From Isochrysis galbana (Eukaryota > Haptophyta > Isochrysidales > Isochrysidaceae): a DNA stretch of 64,000 bases. How positions within the stretch are numbered: position 1 is the first letter of the stretch; each line of letters begins with the position of its first letter. The stretch lies in NCBI GenBank assembly GCA_018136815.1, contig CM030932.1, positions 1,137,350-1,201,349 on the forward strand, in the 5' to 3' direction. The position numbers and the translations under genes were made by a program. Positions 1 to 10,500 of this stretch are shown piece by piece. Below the pieces are notes generated by a model. That model was not told where the DNA came from. It saw only the letters and a list, made by a program, of their open reading frames with translations, and searched no databases.

Positions 1-2
1 CT

Positions 3-350
3 GCGCGCGCCGCCGCGACCAGGGGAGGTGCTCTGTCGAAGGTCGCGCTGTCTCGCACCGTCCCACGCATTCAGCCCCGCTTCCTCGCCACATCCACCTT
101 CCTCGATGAGGCAGATGTGACAGAGCGTGTGCTTGGCTGCGTCAAGTCCTTCGAGAAGGTTGACCCGACCAAAGTGACGCCAAAGGCACACTTTCTGAAT
201 GATCTGGGGCTCGACAGCTTGGACACGGTGGAGGTCGTCATGGCCTTCGAGGACGAATTCGTGATTGAGATTCAGGACGTGGACGCTGAGAAGATCCACA
301 CATGCGAGGATGCTATCAAGTACATCATGATGCATCCTGCAGCCAAGTAA
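3..350 (+). CDS. Mitochondrial acyl carrier protein (NDUFAB1-like), 5' partial
   Basis: The frame is open from the left edge of the window and ends at TAA (348-350). Conserved ACP sequence starts around 117, but that codon is GTG and lies inside the gene. Upstream in frame is a basic, Ser/Ala/Arg-rich stretch with an RFLATS-type segment, which reads as a mitochondrial targeting peptide, so the start codon lies left of the window or in an earlier exon. The phosphopantetheine site is visible as [11 protein letters not shown], with the acceptor Ser in DSL, followed by the acidic recognition helix (MAFEDEF) and an IxDVDAEKI segment typical of mitochondrial rather than plastid ACP. In the family this protein carries acyl chains for mitochondrial fatty acid/lipoate synthesis and is a subunit of respiratory complex I. 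Only the N-terminus is missing. Confidence 0.88.
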   Translation, partial: ARAAATRGGALSKVALSRTVPRIQPRFLATSTFLDEADVTERVLGCVKSFEKVDPTKVTPKAHFLNDLGLDSLDTVEVVMAFEDEFVIEIQDVDAEKIHTCEDAIKYIMMHPAAK

Positions 351-980
351 ATTGTGACCCTGATCTAGCGTGCTGACGCGGTGTGTGACGATGAGCTGTC
401 AGATACCGATCACCAGGGCGTTATCGGCGTGCATAGCCACCTGAGCTATCGACCGCAGCTGATGCAGTTCGAGAGACAGAATGTACTTGATGGCAAACTG
501 CAACGCTTGTTTGTCATGAGCTGGTTCCACAGGAACAACATTTGAGTTCCGCGTCTCAAAAATCTCTTGGGGTGGCTATGCAACCTTTTGCTCCGATTCC
601 GCGCCAAAGGCTATGGACGGCGAGGATCGCATTCCATTCATATGAAACTCGCCCTCATCCACTCGTTGAAATCCGATTTCCATTGACGCTCCACCAAAGA
701 ACCTCCCAACTGTTGAAGGACGACGGTGCCTTTTTGCTCCAATGTGGTTGGCTAGCCCGTGAGTGCGTGTGTGTTGCAAGACGGTGAAAGATCACGTTGC
801 ACCAGATATAAGACAAGTACCCTTCGACCCGTACAACCGACACCCGGGGCTTGCTTCATACCGTTGTTGTCGGCTTTTTGCTACTTGCTCTTGCAACATT
901 TAAATACCCTGAGAAAAATGCGCCCCTCCCTGATGCAAAAAAAACCTTTTAATATTCTCGCCTCACGCGTGGCCTAGTAA
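351..980. other. Intergenic, no gene seen
   Basis: This is the 3' flank of the ACP gene. I see no coding frame with protein-like composition. Near its end (946-974) sits a short motif, CTTTTAATATTCTCGCC plus a TCACGCG tail, that recurs at 46812-46841 and, inverted, at about 18808-18836. Confidence 0.5.
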
Positions 981-1200
981 CGTGCTATGCTACCACGTCT
1001 TCACTCCTCTCCTACCCTTGAACAACCTGCCTTGCCCTTGCCCTACTCCTACTCAACAAAAAAACATCTCAAGATCCTGGGCTACACACCTGCTAGATCT
1101 AGGTTTGCTTGTCGCTGCTACGACAACGCCCTTACATCCCCACTCTCCACCACCTCCCTTTCCCCCCTTCATTCCCAAACTAAGTTTATACTTGGACGCG

Positions 1201-2455
1201 ATGGAGCGCGCCGCCGCGACTCCCCTCTCCTTCGGGCCCCCCGCCGAGGGCGGCCCCCCTGCCCACATGGACCTGTCGCTGGCAAAGCGGCCGCGTCCGC
1301 CCTCAGAGGCCGAACAGGTGCGCGCGACCCCGGTCGCGCCACACGGCCCGTGGCCTCGGCCACACCATGCACAGCAGCCATGCTGGCCCCCCCCATGGGG
1401 GACAGCAGACTGCAGGACTCAGAGAGACAGCAACAGGCAGGAGGGACCTGCACTCCACAGGGCATGCCTTATGGCAGAGGCCACACCCATCCCGACGAGG
1501 GTCGCGCCGCCTCGGCGGCGCGGCCCGCGGCCGGGTGGCCCTTATGGGCACAACATTCTGACAATCTGTCTGACGCACAAAAGGATCATGTATCTCTGTC
1601 CACACAGGGAGAGGAAGCCAACACCCACTCCTACACCAAGACCCCCAAGACAACCTGAACCGCGGCACCTCCATGCACGACAGCCAGCGACACGACTGAC
1701 CCCTACCCTCCGCGGGCTTGCCTCTCAGGACCCAGAATCAGAAAATGAAGAACAACAAACAGACTCTGACGCCAACTACGAAATGTCTTTCAGCCAGGCG
1801 GGCGACCTAGTGCTACTCGACACGACGGTCTATGCGGCCATTGTCGAGCTTCTGCTCGAGCTCGAGGGAGTTGACCCCGAGCCAGACTTCTGGGCCCGCT
1901 CCTCGAGGGGCCCCTGGCACATAGCAGTCAACGAAGACTGCATGCAACAATTCCAAGCCCGATATGGGCTCCAAACCACAATCCGCGTCCATCAAACGGA
2001 CGTGGCGGTCAAAGTCGAAATTGAATCCATCGAGGGCAAGCTGAACAGGAAGGGCACCTCATCGCGCAAGGCGTTGTATGAGGCCCTTCAAGACATAGCG
2101 GCCCACTTCGTAGTGGAAGCCGACGGCCTCGCTCAAGCATCGAAAATCACTTTGAGCTTTGAGCACCCTGGTGAAAGCTGTCGAAAAAGAAGGGCTCACC
2201 TTCCTGAAGGGAAATCGTGAGCGCATGAAAATCGAAGGTGAGTCGGGCACATTTGTGTCTAAAGTGGCTCACGCACCACGCTGGCACCTATACGTCGCAG
2301 CGACCCAAGGGTCGTTCCTTACGAGCAACTTCCCGCGCAAGCTGCTTCTTAACATCGACAACTCGGTGGTCCCGGTGAACTACGCCGTCCGCGCGTGCAA
2401 AGCGCTGCAGATGCCACCGGCCATGCAATCCTACCACAAACTAATGGTAACGTAG
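1201..2455 (+). pseudogene. Retroelement ORF1/gag-like remnant, frameshifted
   Basis: Two overlapping frames read as one protein broken by a single-base shift. The first runs from ATG at 1201 to about 2160: a Pro/Arg-rich N-terminus with a KRPRPPSEAE patch, then a folded-looking region (GPWHIAVNEDCMQQF, RKALYEALQDIAAHF). The second continues without loss of character from about 2160 to the stop at 2455 (VEKEGLTFLKGNRERMK, RWHLYVAATQGSF). The junction lies near a TTTGAGC stretch. I recognise no named domain; the layout (disordered basic N-terminus, compact RNA-binding-like C-terminus, no RT) resembles a LINE ORF1 or gag. The N-terminal peptide resembles a stretch at about 29330-29560 (ERAATP...LLKRPRP). 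A single-copy degenerate host gene is the alternative. Confidence 0.4.
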
Positions 2456-2689
2456 ACACGAGAGACTACAACACAGGGACTCCAAAAAAGGTCCACGTCA
2501 CGCAGTCACACACGAACAAACCCAAACAGGGCGAAAACTAACCACACCCAAGACGGACTGTCAAGCGTCGGCACCAAGGCGGCTCATCGGCGCACAGACG
2601 TGCGACAGAGAAGTCGGAACAACGAGGGCAGACCTCGCTGGGGAACTACCACCGGTACCGGTACACGAAGAGAAGACAGAAGACTATCA

Positions 2690-2760
2690 CCGATGCATGA
2701 GGAGAAGACAGGAGACTGTCACCGATGCATGAGGAGAAGACAGAAGACTGTCACCGAACG
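2690..2760 (+). repeat. Short tandem repeat, about 33-bp unit
   Basis: The unit CGATGCATGAGGAGAAGACA plus GAAGACTGTCAC is repeated a little over twice, with a partial unit before it. It lies in the tail of the retroelement remnant at 1201-2455. Confidence 0.7.
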
Positions 2761-2883
2761 TTTGATGACATCGAAAGAAAGTAAGAGAAGGGGTAGAATG
2801 TCGCCGACGAGACCTTGAGGCTTAAAATAACCCACAGGTTAGAAGTAAAAGTCTGTCATCGTATGGAATACGACAACTTATCG

Positions 2884-3413
2884 ACTTATCCTGGTAAAGA
2901 GGTGCAGGACTTACATCTTACATATTTTTCGGTGGGCGGAGCGATCGCTCCGCCCACCCCCTTCTCCGCGCTCCCTCTCCCCTCTCTCCTGCGGCACGCG
3001 CGATGGCGTGCCTGCGACAGGCCTGCAGTTGCCTGCTGGCGACCCCTGGAGGCTCCTAGAAGCCAGCTCAGGGGGCAGAGGAGGCTGGGGCTGGGCCCTG
3101 GCCTCCCCTGCCTCTCCCCCGCTGGCGCTCCTGAGCCTCTGGGGCCTCCAATCTGCACCTGTCGGCCTGTCGACTAGGGGGGAGGGGGGAGGGGGGGTTG
3201 GAGCGATGGGCTGGCCACGACAGGCTAGGGCGCGCGAGGCAGGCGAGCTTGCCCGTGAGAGAGTGGGTCAGTAGGGCAGTCTCCTCTCTCCTCCTATCAA
3301 GGCCCATCAGGCATGCCAGGAGCATGAGTGGTTCCTCCCCCACGGCAGGGGAGGAGTGGAGAGAGGGGGGGGCTCGTGCCCCCCCATGGGCGAACCAAGT
3401 ATAAACTTAGTTG
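2884..3413 (+). mobile_element. Short retroposon, older copy, 5' end unresolved
   Basis: This stretch aligns by eye with 24470-24977: the same GACTTATCCTG start, the GCGGAGCGATCGCTCCGC-type inverted motif, CCCACCCCCTTCTCCGCGCT, and the 3' end CCAAGTATAAACTTAGTTG. The 3' terminus is immediately followed by another member of the superfamily (3427-4350), which split this copy's downstream flank. I could not find its left target duplication, so the 5' boundary is approximate. Confidence 0.7.
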
Positions 3414-3426
3414 GGAGGGGCGAGGA

Positions 3427-4350
3427 CAAATCTATCTGAGCATTAGTACCACTACTCTCACTAGCCCGGTACTAACACGACAGCCCTCAGCGCACCTGCC
3501 CGTACACCTTGGCGCGTGCTGTTGTCACAAATACATACTCCTATGCACCCTTCCACATCTCCCCCCTCGCAGGCCCCCGGCTCCCATTCTAACTCCCCAC
3601 AAGTTAAAATGAGGGAAAACCCATTGAGGCGGTCCGGTCGACGCCGGCCGACTCTCCGGGAAAAAGCACCGGGGGGGGGGGAGGAACCTCTCGTCAAAAA
3701 AGGAGAACGGCCCTTACAGCTCGCGCCGCGAGCGGTCCTCGAAGAAATAAATGACTGCGCCCCCTGATATCTGCCACAGGGACGTCTTGAGCCACTCCCT
3801 TCTTCTCGCCTCTCCTGTCGCCAGCCGCCCCCCTTCGCCCGTTTGCTAACGCAAACGGGGCTCGTTTCTCACCACACTCCATCGGGGGGGGGTGCAAATC
3901 CCCCCCTCTCCCTCGTTCCATTCTCTTCCGCCCCGGTCCCTGCGGCGCGTCGCCATGCGGCGCGCCATGGCCTGCTCTCAGAGGTCCTTCAGGGGCGCCC
4001 AGAGGGCCAGCAGGGCCAGCTCAGGGGGCAGTGGAGGCTGGGGCTCAACCCCTGGCCCCCCCTGCCTCTCCCTCGCTCGCCTCGCTGGCCTTGGGTGCCG
4101 CCCTGAGGCCCCTGTCTGCCTGGCGACCAGGGATGGGGGGGGGAGTCAGTACGAGAGCAGGCCCATGCGGGCCTGGGAGTGCGGCTCGCGGCCCGCGCCC
4201 ACTAGGGGTCTGGGCTGATTTGATGAGTGCCCTGCCCCTGCCAGAGGGCAGGGGCTGGGGTTGAATGTACGGGCCCACCCCGGGGGGTGTCCGCGATGGA
4301 AAGAGGGGGGCGCGAGGCCCCCATTGACCCCCACTTATAAAAGTAGGTTG
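3427..4350 (+). mobile_element. Short retroposon copy A, 924 bp, with 16-bp target duplication
   Basis: It is flanked by perfect 16-bp direct repeats TTGGGAGGGGCGAGGA at 3411-3426 and 4351-4366. The body is nearly identical over its whole length to 20120-21042. It ends in a GC hairpin (GGGGGGCGCGAGGCCCCC) and then ACTTATAAAAGTAGGTTG, with no poly(A). It contains no protein-like ORF. Long duplications of this kind point to target-primed reverse transcription, so it is probably a SINE-like element moved by a LINE. No tRNA-type A/B boxes were recognised. Confidence 0.85.
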
Positions 4351-4504
4351 TTGGGAGGGGCGAGGAGAATCGCACCATTTTCTGCCGAAGATTTTCGCGG
4401 CGACAGGTTGCCCCCCTGGGAGTTTTGTTGTGGGCTTTGGAGAATGGTCAAAAAATGTCACCCCCACCCATAATAGAAGTTAAAAGCCCTGTTTGACCGC
4501 CCTA

Positions 4505-7500
4505 CTACACGTTCAGAGCCGCATGCACGTAGTAAGCACGCCGTTCCCATAGAAAGCGCGAAGGCATTGTGATGCCGCCCTCCTCAATTGGGGTCCTTCG
4601 GCCACCGAGGGCATTCCGCCACGAGCCCGCTGCTTGCAAAATCTCCGTCGCATTTCCTAAGCTGGCGGCCTTGGATACGCTCTCGTCTGTGGGCTCACGC
4701 ATGGTTTGACAAACGTGCAACATTGAGCGAAGCAACGGCGCTGCTATAGCTGCTTGCTCCACCCATTCCACCCAGGTGTTCTCCGGCTCCCGGGGGAAAA
4801 GCTCATCAAATATCTCGTCTCCAGTCGGGTACAAAGCATGGCAGCCGTCGTCGATGGCGCCGAGGTTGACATCGATGATACGCCGTACTCGTTCTCGTTG
4901 CACTGAGCTCGTACGCAAGGGCACCCCGACGATCCGTCGCATGAGCTCATCCGCGACATCAACAGAAGTTGCGAAAGTGGAAGCGAGGCGCCGCCAAGCC
5001 AACCGGACGACAGCAGACGGGTGGAGCTGGATGGAGCCGTCGGCCAATAGCGGAGAAGTGGCGCAGGCCATTGCACGACGAACGTTCTCGGAGTCGTCCT
5101 CTAAGGCGCGTAAGGCAATCAGCCACGCACGAAGCTGATGGCCGTCCCATGGTGTGGTGCTAATCTCGGACTTGGGGGCATCAGCAGCTATGCATGGTAG
5201 AGCAACCATGAGGGATGACTTGGAAAGAGCCAGTGCGGCACCCAGACGCAGGGGCTCCGGGCTCGAGTAAGAGCTGGCTTCATCTATAGCGTCCAACACA
5301 TCGTGCGACCAACCCGCACTCGTGGCCTCGTAGTGCATCTGGGCCCCGACATCTACTCTGGCTCCCTGTGCAAACCGTTGGACAAGATTGCTTTCCGGTT
5401 TACGTTGCATCGAGCTCGGAAACAGCGCCGAGATTAAGTTTGTAGAGGAGCAGCAAGCTGCTAGATGCAGTGCGTAGGCACTCAGCTCGGCGTCATCCGA
5501 GGAGCGGCGCTTGTGGAGCGCTTGTGTGAGAGTTCCAAGGAGATCTGTGAGTTTGGCTCCAGTGTTTGCTCGCGGCATATCAATGCACTGATCGATCGCT
5601 ACTTGCGTAGGGTCCAATGTGCCGGAACCATAGCAGACGGCTGGTCCCAGAGCCACCCAAGCCTCGGCTAATAGAGCCATTGCATGGAGAACGCATGAAC
5701 GCATGCTGTCAAATGCCACAATGTGCACGAGGGACTGGGCAAGCGCGTAAAGCGAATTGCACAATTCAGAGTTGGCAACCCAGCTCATCACCTGAAGGGC
5801 GCGAGCCCCAGACGTGCTACCATTGCACGATGCCGACAAGGATGTGCTCACCGGCAACGTGGTCGCGCCCAAGTTGTGGGCCGTGTGTCTCATAGCGTAC
5901 TTGCCGAGAGCGGCGGTGACAAGGTGCGAACCCACGTCGTGGCGTCCAACCGATACGGCAAGCCCTCCACTCGCGCCACGTGGCACAACAGGCACATCAT
6001 CGGTGTCGATAGAGCAAGGTGGAAGGCCCAGCAGTGCACGGGTGTGGTACAGTCCAAGCAGTCGCGCCTCGTATTGGGCATCGCGAAGCAGTGCAATTAG
6101 CATCGGGTCGGTAAGGCCAGGCTCATATCTTTCTTCACAACCCTCTTGGTATCCGCTTAGGCGGAGGCGAAAGTCCAGGTTCAGGGTCTCGAGGCGGGCA
6201 CTGTCGGCTGCCACGCCTTGTGTTGAACCTGCTAGAGATTCCCTCGCAGCGAGCCGAACGGCAGACACGATGCGTGGGACTGCATCACTCCCATCCGTGC
6301 AAGTCATTCGCTCTGATGCAACGCAAAATGCATCCGCACCGGCGAGAGCCTCGCTGAGCACCTGGATGAAGACGAGTCGGATCGGTGCACAGGGCTGCCT
6401 CCGCAGTGAAATCATCCAGATCGCGGGAAGGAGAGCAGAAAGGAGGCCTCTACACATTTCCGTGATTCCAATGCGTGTTGAATCCTGAGAAGGCTCCGAC
6501 GCCGAAAGCGACGCACTCGCGAGGGCACTGTTTGGTCTCTCCACATCGTCTGACGGTGAATGTGTGACAACCCGGACAGCTTCTCGCTGTCGGGCGGCTG
6601 TGAGCAAAGCGACCATTTGCAGAAGAACACCATGAAGACGATTATGCGCTCCGCGACATTTGCGTGGCCCTGCAGTCAAGCCGTCTGCCGTCGATGTGCT
6701 TGCGTCTTGACTTGGCAGGGAGCTTGCAAGAGCAAGGAGGTGTGCAGCTAGGCCATCAGAGGGCACGAGCGGCACGATGGCACGTGCGGCGACCACGCGG
6801 AGCTTGTGATTTGCAAGCTCAGAGCAGCCAGACACGAGAGCAAGGAAAGGGGCGAGGTCATGCGTCGGGTTGGTTGACGAGTGAGGTGTTGCCGGAGAAG
6901 GCACGAGCTTGCCTAGCAAGCAAAGGATGCCAAAGAGGTCGGTCGTACCAGCCGTGGAGGCAATGGCCTCGTCCGCATCATGAAGATGCTCCTTCAACGC
7001 AACATTATCACCGACCGCTGCGGCGGTTGAGCGGCGCAGGCACGCCAGTAAGAAGGGGTAGAGTTCGGGCGCCCTAGTGAAGAAATCGCGGATACCCAGC
7101 CCGTTGGCCGCAGCATGCTCGTCGCGCTGCCTGCGGTTCCGCAATGCTCGCGAGAGTAGCGAAGCGAGGAGCAGAAGGCCCGAGTTCCGCACGGGCCAAC
7201 GAGACGATCCCAGCGCGACGAAGGCAGCCTTGAACCCGGAGGCAAAGAAGGGTTGAGCAGGAAGACCAAAAGCCTTGTCGATGAAGAGAAAGCGCAAAAG
7301 ATTGAGGGCATGCACCCGCCCATCACTGTCGCCGCTGTCCACTAATAGAAGCGGATCAGCTGAGGTTGATGTTCGCCCAGTGTTGTTGTCGCCACCTGCA
7401 CTTTCCTCGGCGTTGGCATCACAGCCGTGTACTTGATCAGCATGGCTGTTTTCGGACGACATTGGGGCATCGTCGATGGCACGAGCCAGAAGCTGCCGCA

Positions 7501-10500
7501 CAGCATGTGTGAACATAGGCGTACCCGATGGTGCGCTCGAACGGCCAGCAGCAGCAGCACGCTCTTCTGCGTAAAGCACCGCCAGTAGTGCATGGGGCAA
7601 TCCTGCAGAACGACGGACGTGAGTGGTGGCCCCGCCACCGCCTATGGCCGCCTCGAGCAGCTTTGCACACCACGAGGCCGGCAGAGCCGCAGTGTCCGCG
7701 TCGAGGCTCACGAGTGCACGGTGTGAAAGCTCCGCTAGGGCCTCTGAACACATCTCGATGGCCCCGTTGTGTCTTGTGCGGAGCAGCGCGCCGATTAGTG
7801 AGTTGCCAGCATCATTCACGACGGCCGTAGAAAGCAGTTGCGGGAGATTGCCTGGAGAGCTTGAGGAGGGCAGGGCAGTTGCATCAGCCCCTCTGCTCCA
7901 ATTCGAGCCTGTCGCAGTGCGTGCCATTCTACCATCATCGCAACCATACGCTCGAGAGCCACGGATGCGATGACTGGGAAGAGGTAGCCCTAAGCGCACG
8001 ACAGCTGCAACAAGCAGAGCCGCTTCTTTGAGCGCGAGCCAGCATCGAACCACCACCAGTTTACCACGCTTTACATAAGCTCGAGGAAGTGCGACCGGCG
8101 CCCCGGCGCCGATGCGGATCCCCTCCAACATAACCTGCACGTTGACGGCTGAGCAGTCGGCCTCATTGTCTTCGTCCTCTCCGTCACAATCGACATGCCC
8201 GTTGTTGGCATCTTGTCCATCGCTCAAGAATCCCCAGTCTGCGATTGATCCGCCGCCAGCATCGCCCATTGTCGTCGCCGGCCGGTGTCGCACGGGCCCC
8301 AATGTCGCACTACGGTCGCGTCCAGCTTCTTCTACGCCGCTTGTAGTTAAATCCCCTGCCGCCCGATGGGCTGCACTTGCCGGTCCTGATAGAACGGCGA
8401 GCGCCGCCTCTGTGGCGGCAGCGGCGAGGGTGAGTAGAGGCGGCAATTCGGAACGAAGAGTATCAATCTCCGCGGGCCCAATGCCCGAGCGCCGCCTTCC
8501 TGTTGGTCCGACAATTGACTCAACTTCTGAGAGTACGGCGCGCAAAGCAGCGAGCGCTCCGTGAAGTGAGCCGCCTCCGCCGTTGTCCTGCAATGGTATG
8601 ATAGAATGGAGTTCTGTTTGAGAACCGGCAGGGTGCGATGGTGGCCGAGCGGCAGAATGTTCGTGGCCACGTATGCACCTTTCAGCGAGCATGCTCAAGT
8701 CATGCAAAAGTAGGATTGCGCGGCCGACAATCGTACCTCCACACCGCTCGGCACCGACGCCTGTCGCACTCACCCCGAGGGCCGGCGCCTGAGACGTGAC
8801 GCGATTGTTCTGTACGGCGCCTTCTGGAGGCAGCGGCCGTCGTGCCGTGGGCCCCAAGGGGGTGAGTTGAAAATACCACCTCTGTGCCTCCACCATACTC
8901 ATACTTGGTTGCGAGGGGCGAGAACCGAGAGTTTCGGCTGCTCTGTTGAGACTGAGGGAGCCCACTGGATCCAACGTCCGCCTGGGCGCATCTTCAGGAA
9001 TGCATGCGTGATCTGCCGTCCTCTCGTCCTCCCGCCCCCCTGCGCCACCCGTCGACACCACCGACCCGGGATAAAACGGCGATCTAGTGCTCAAGACGCG
9101 CATCACACACTCGCCCCCCACAACGTACCGTCCGACGGCGACACGGACTAGGGCGGCGGCGGCGGCTGTTTCATGCGCACGAGCTGACGATAGCTGCCGA
9201 ATGGCAAACCCATTCAGAAGAGACTCGATGCTCAGCTGGCGAGGAGCATGCGGCAATGCTCCTTGCAAATTCGCCGCACCGTGCATGTGCCACTGGAGCG
9301 CAGACGAGTCGCCCTCCGAGCTAGCTTCGTCTTGCTTCTCGACTAGTACGGACGGAAACCCAGGGAGCTCTCCTTGAGGAAAGCGCGCCAGGAGTTCAAA
9401 AGCAGCCGTACGAACGGCTTCAAATGTGTGGCTACTCATCAGGCTGAGCAAACGCGAAGCAGCCATCGGGCCAAACAAGTGAAAAGTCCTCTTGCATTCA
9501 GCGTACACAGAGGCACAAGCAGGGGCGTGGACAAATGATGAGCTGGTGCCGGCGGTATGCCCAGAGGACGGTGCTCGTGCTGTACAGTCTGTTCGCAAAT
9601 GAGCAGTTTGCACCGCCTCCGGAAGCGTCCACGGGTAAGCAAGGGAGCGCCGAGGGTCATCGGAAACATCAGTTGCGGCGTCGACCATGGCATCACGAGC
9701 CGGATCAGCCCTGCCCGGTGGAGTCGCAACATCGTCTGGTGGTGCCCACTCGTCAATGAGAACAGAATACAGTTCCAGAGCGAGCATGCAGCGCTCAAAT
9801 GGGCTTCCCGGGTACATCGCTTGCACAAGTGTGGTCCCAAGCCTGCGCGAGAGCGAACGCAGTGGTGGACGGGAGTGAAAAGAGCGCCGCTAAGCGCGCA
9901 CTATAGCTGCCAACATGACAGATTTGACTCTACCAAGCATCGTCAAGCCAATACGATAACACGAAGAAGGGGGGCCGAGGTTATCGATGGTGGTGGTCGG
10001 GTGTCCACGATGACTGGTCCAGGCCTTGCGCGCCTCGCCGCAGCCTCACGCCGGGCGCTTCGGCCAGCCATTAGAGGCCATATGGTTTCTGTCCGCGATT
10101 GGACTTGGATGAGTACGCGGTGATGAGACGGCACCGCGCCCCGTGGCTGATGTCTCGCGGTTGCACATGGTGTACCGAATGGGGTAAGAAAAGGCAGGAG
10201 TTGTGAACACCCCAAAACGCACGCGGCTACGATATGTGGTGGCGGCAAGCAAGTGCTCGAGGCAAGAGTATCAGTGGGGATCATGTCTACTGCTCATGTA
10301 GCTCAACAAAAGATTGCGTGCAACCCCTTGAACCCACTAGACCTCACCCGGGAGTACGTCCCCAGCGTCAGAGATTTGGTGTTGAATCCTCAGGAGATCG
10401 GAAACGAGGAATTCCAGTCTCGATGACACATCGCATCACACGCTTGGGTGGGCCGCTGTGGCTCAAGCTGACCCCATAGGCAAGCCAAGCGGAAAGCTAT

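Noticed and set aside
3068-4467. Pro/Gly/Arg-rich frames within the retroposons
   Set aside because: They differ between copies and are interrupted; the elements appear non-coding.
5814-6488. Plus-strand frame opposite the THADA-like gene
   Set aside because: A shadow of a GC-rich gene on the other strand; no motif and no splice logic.
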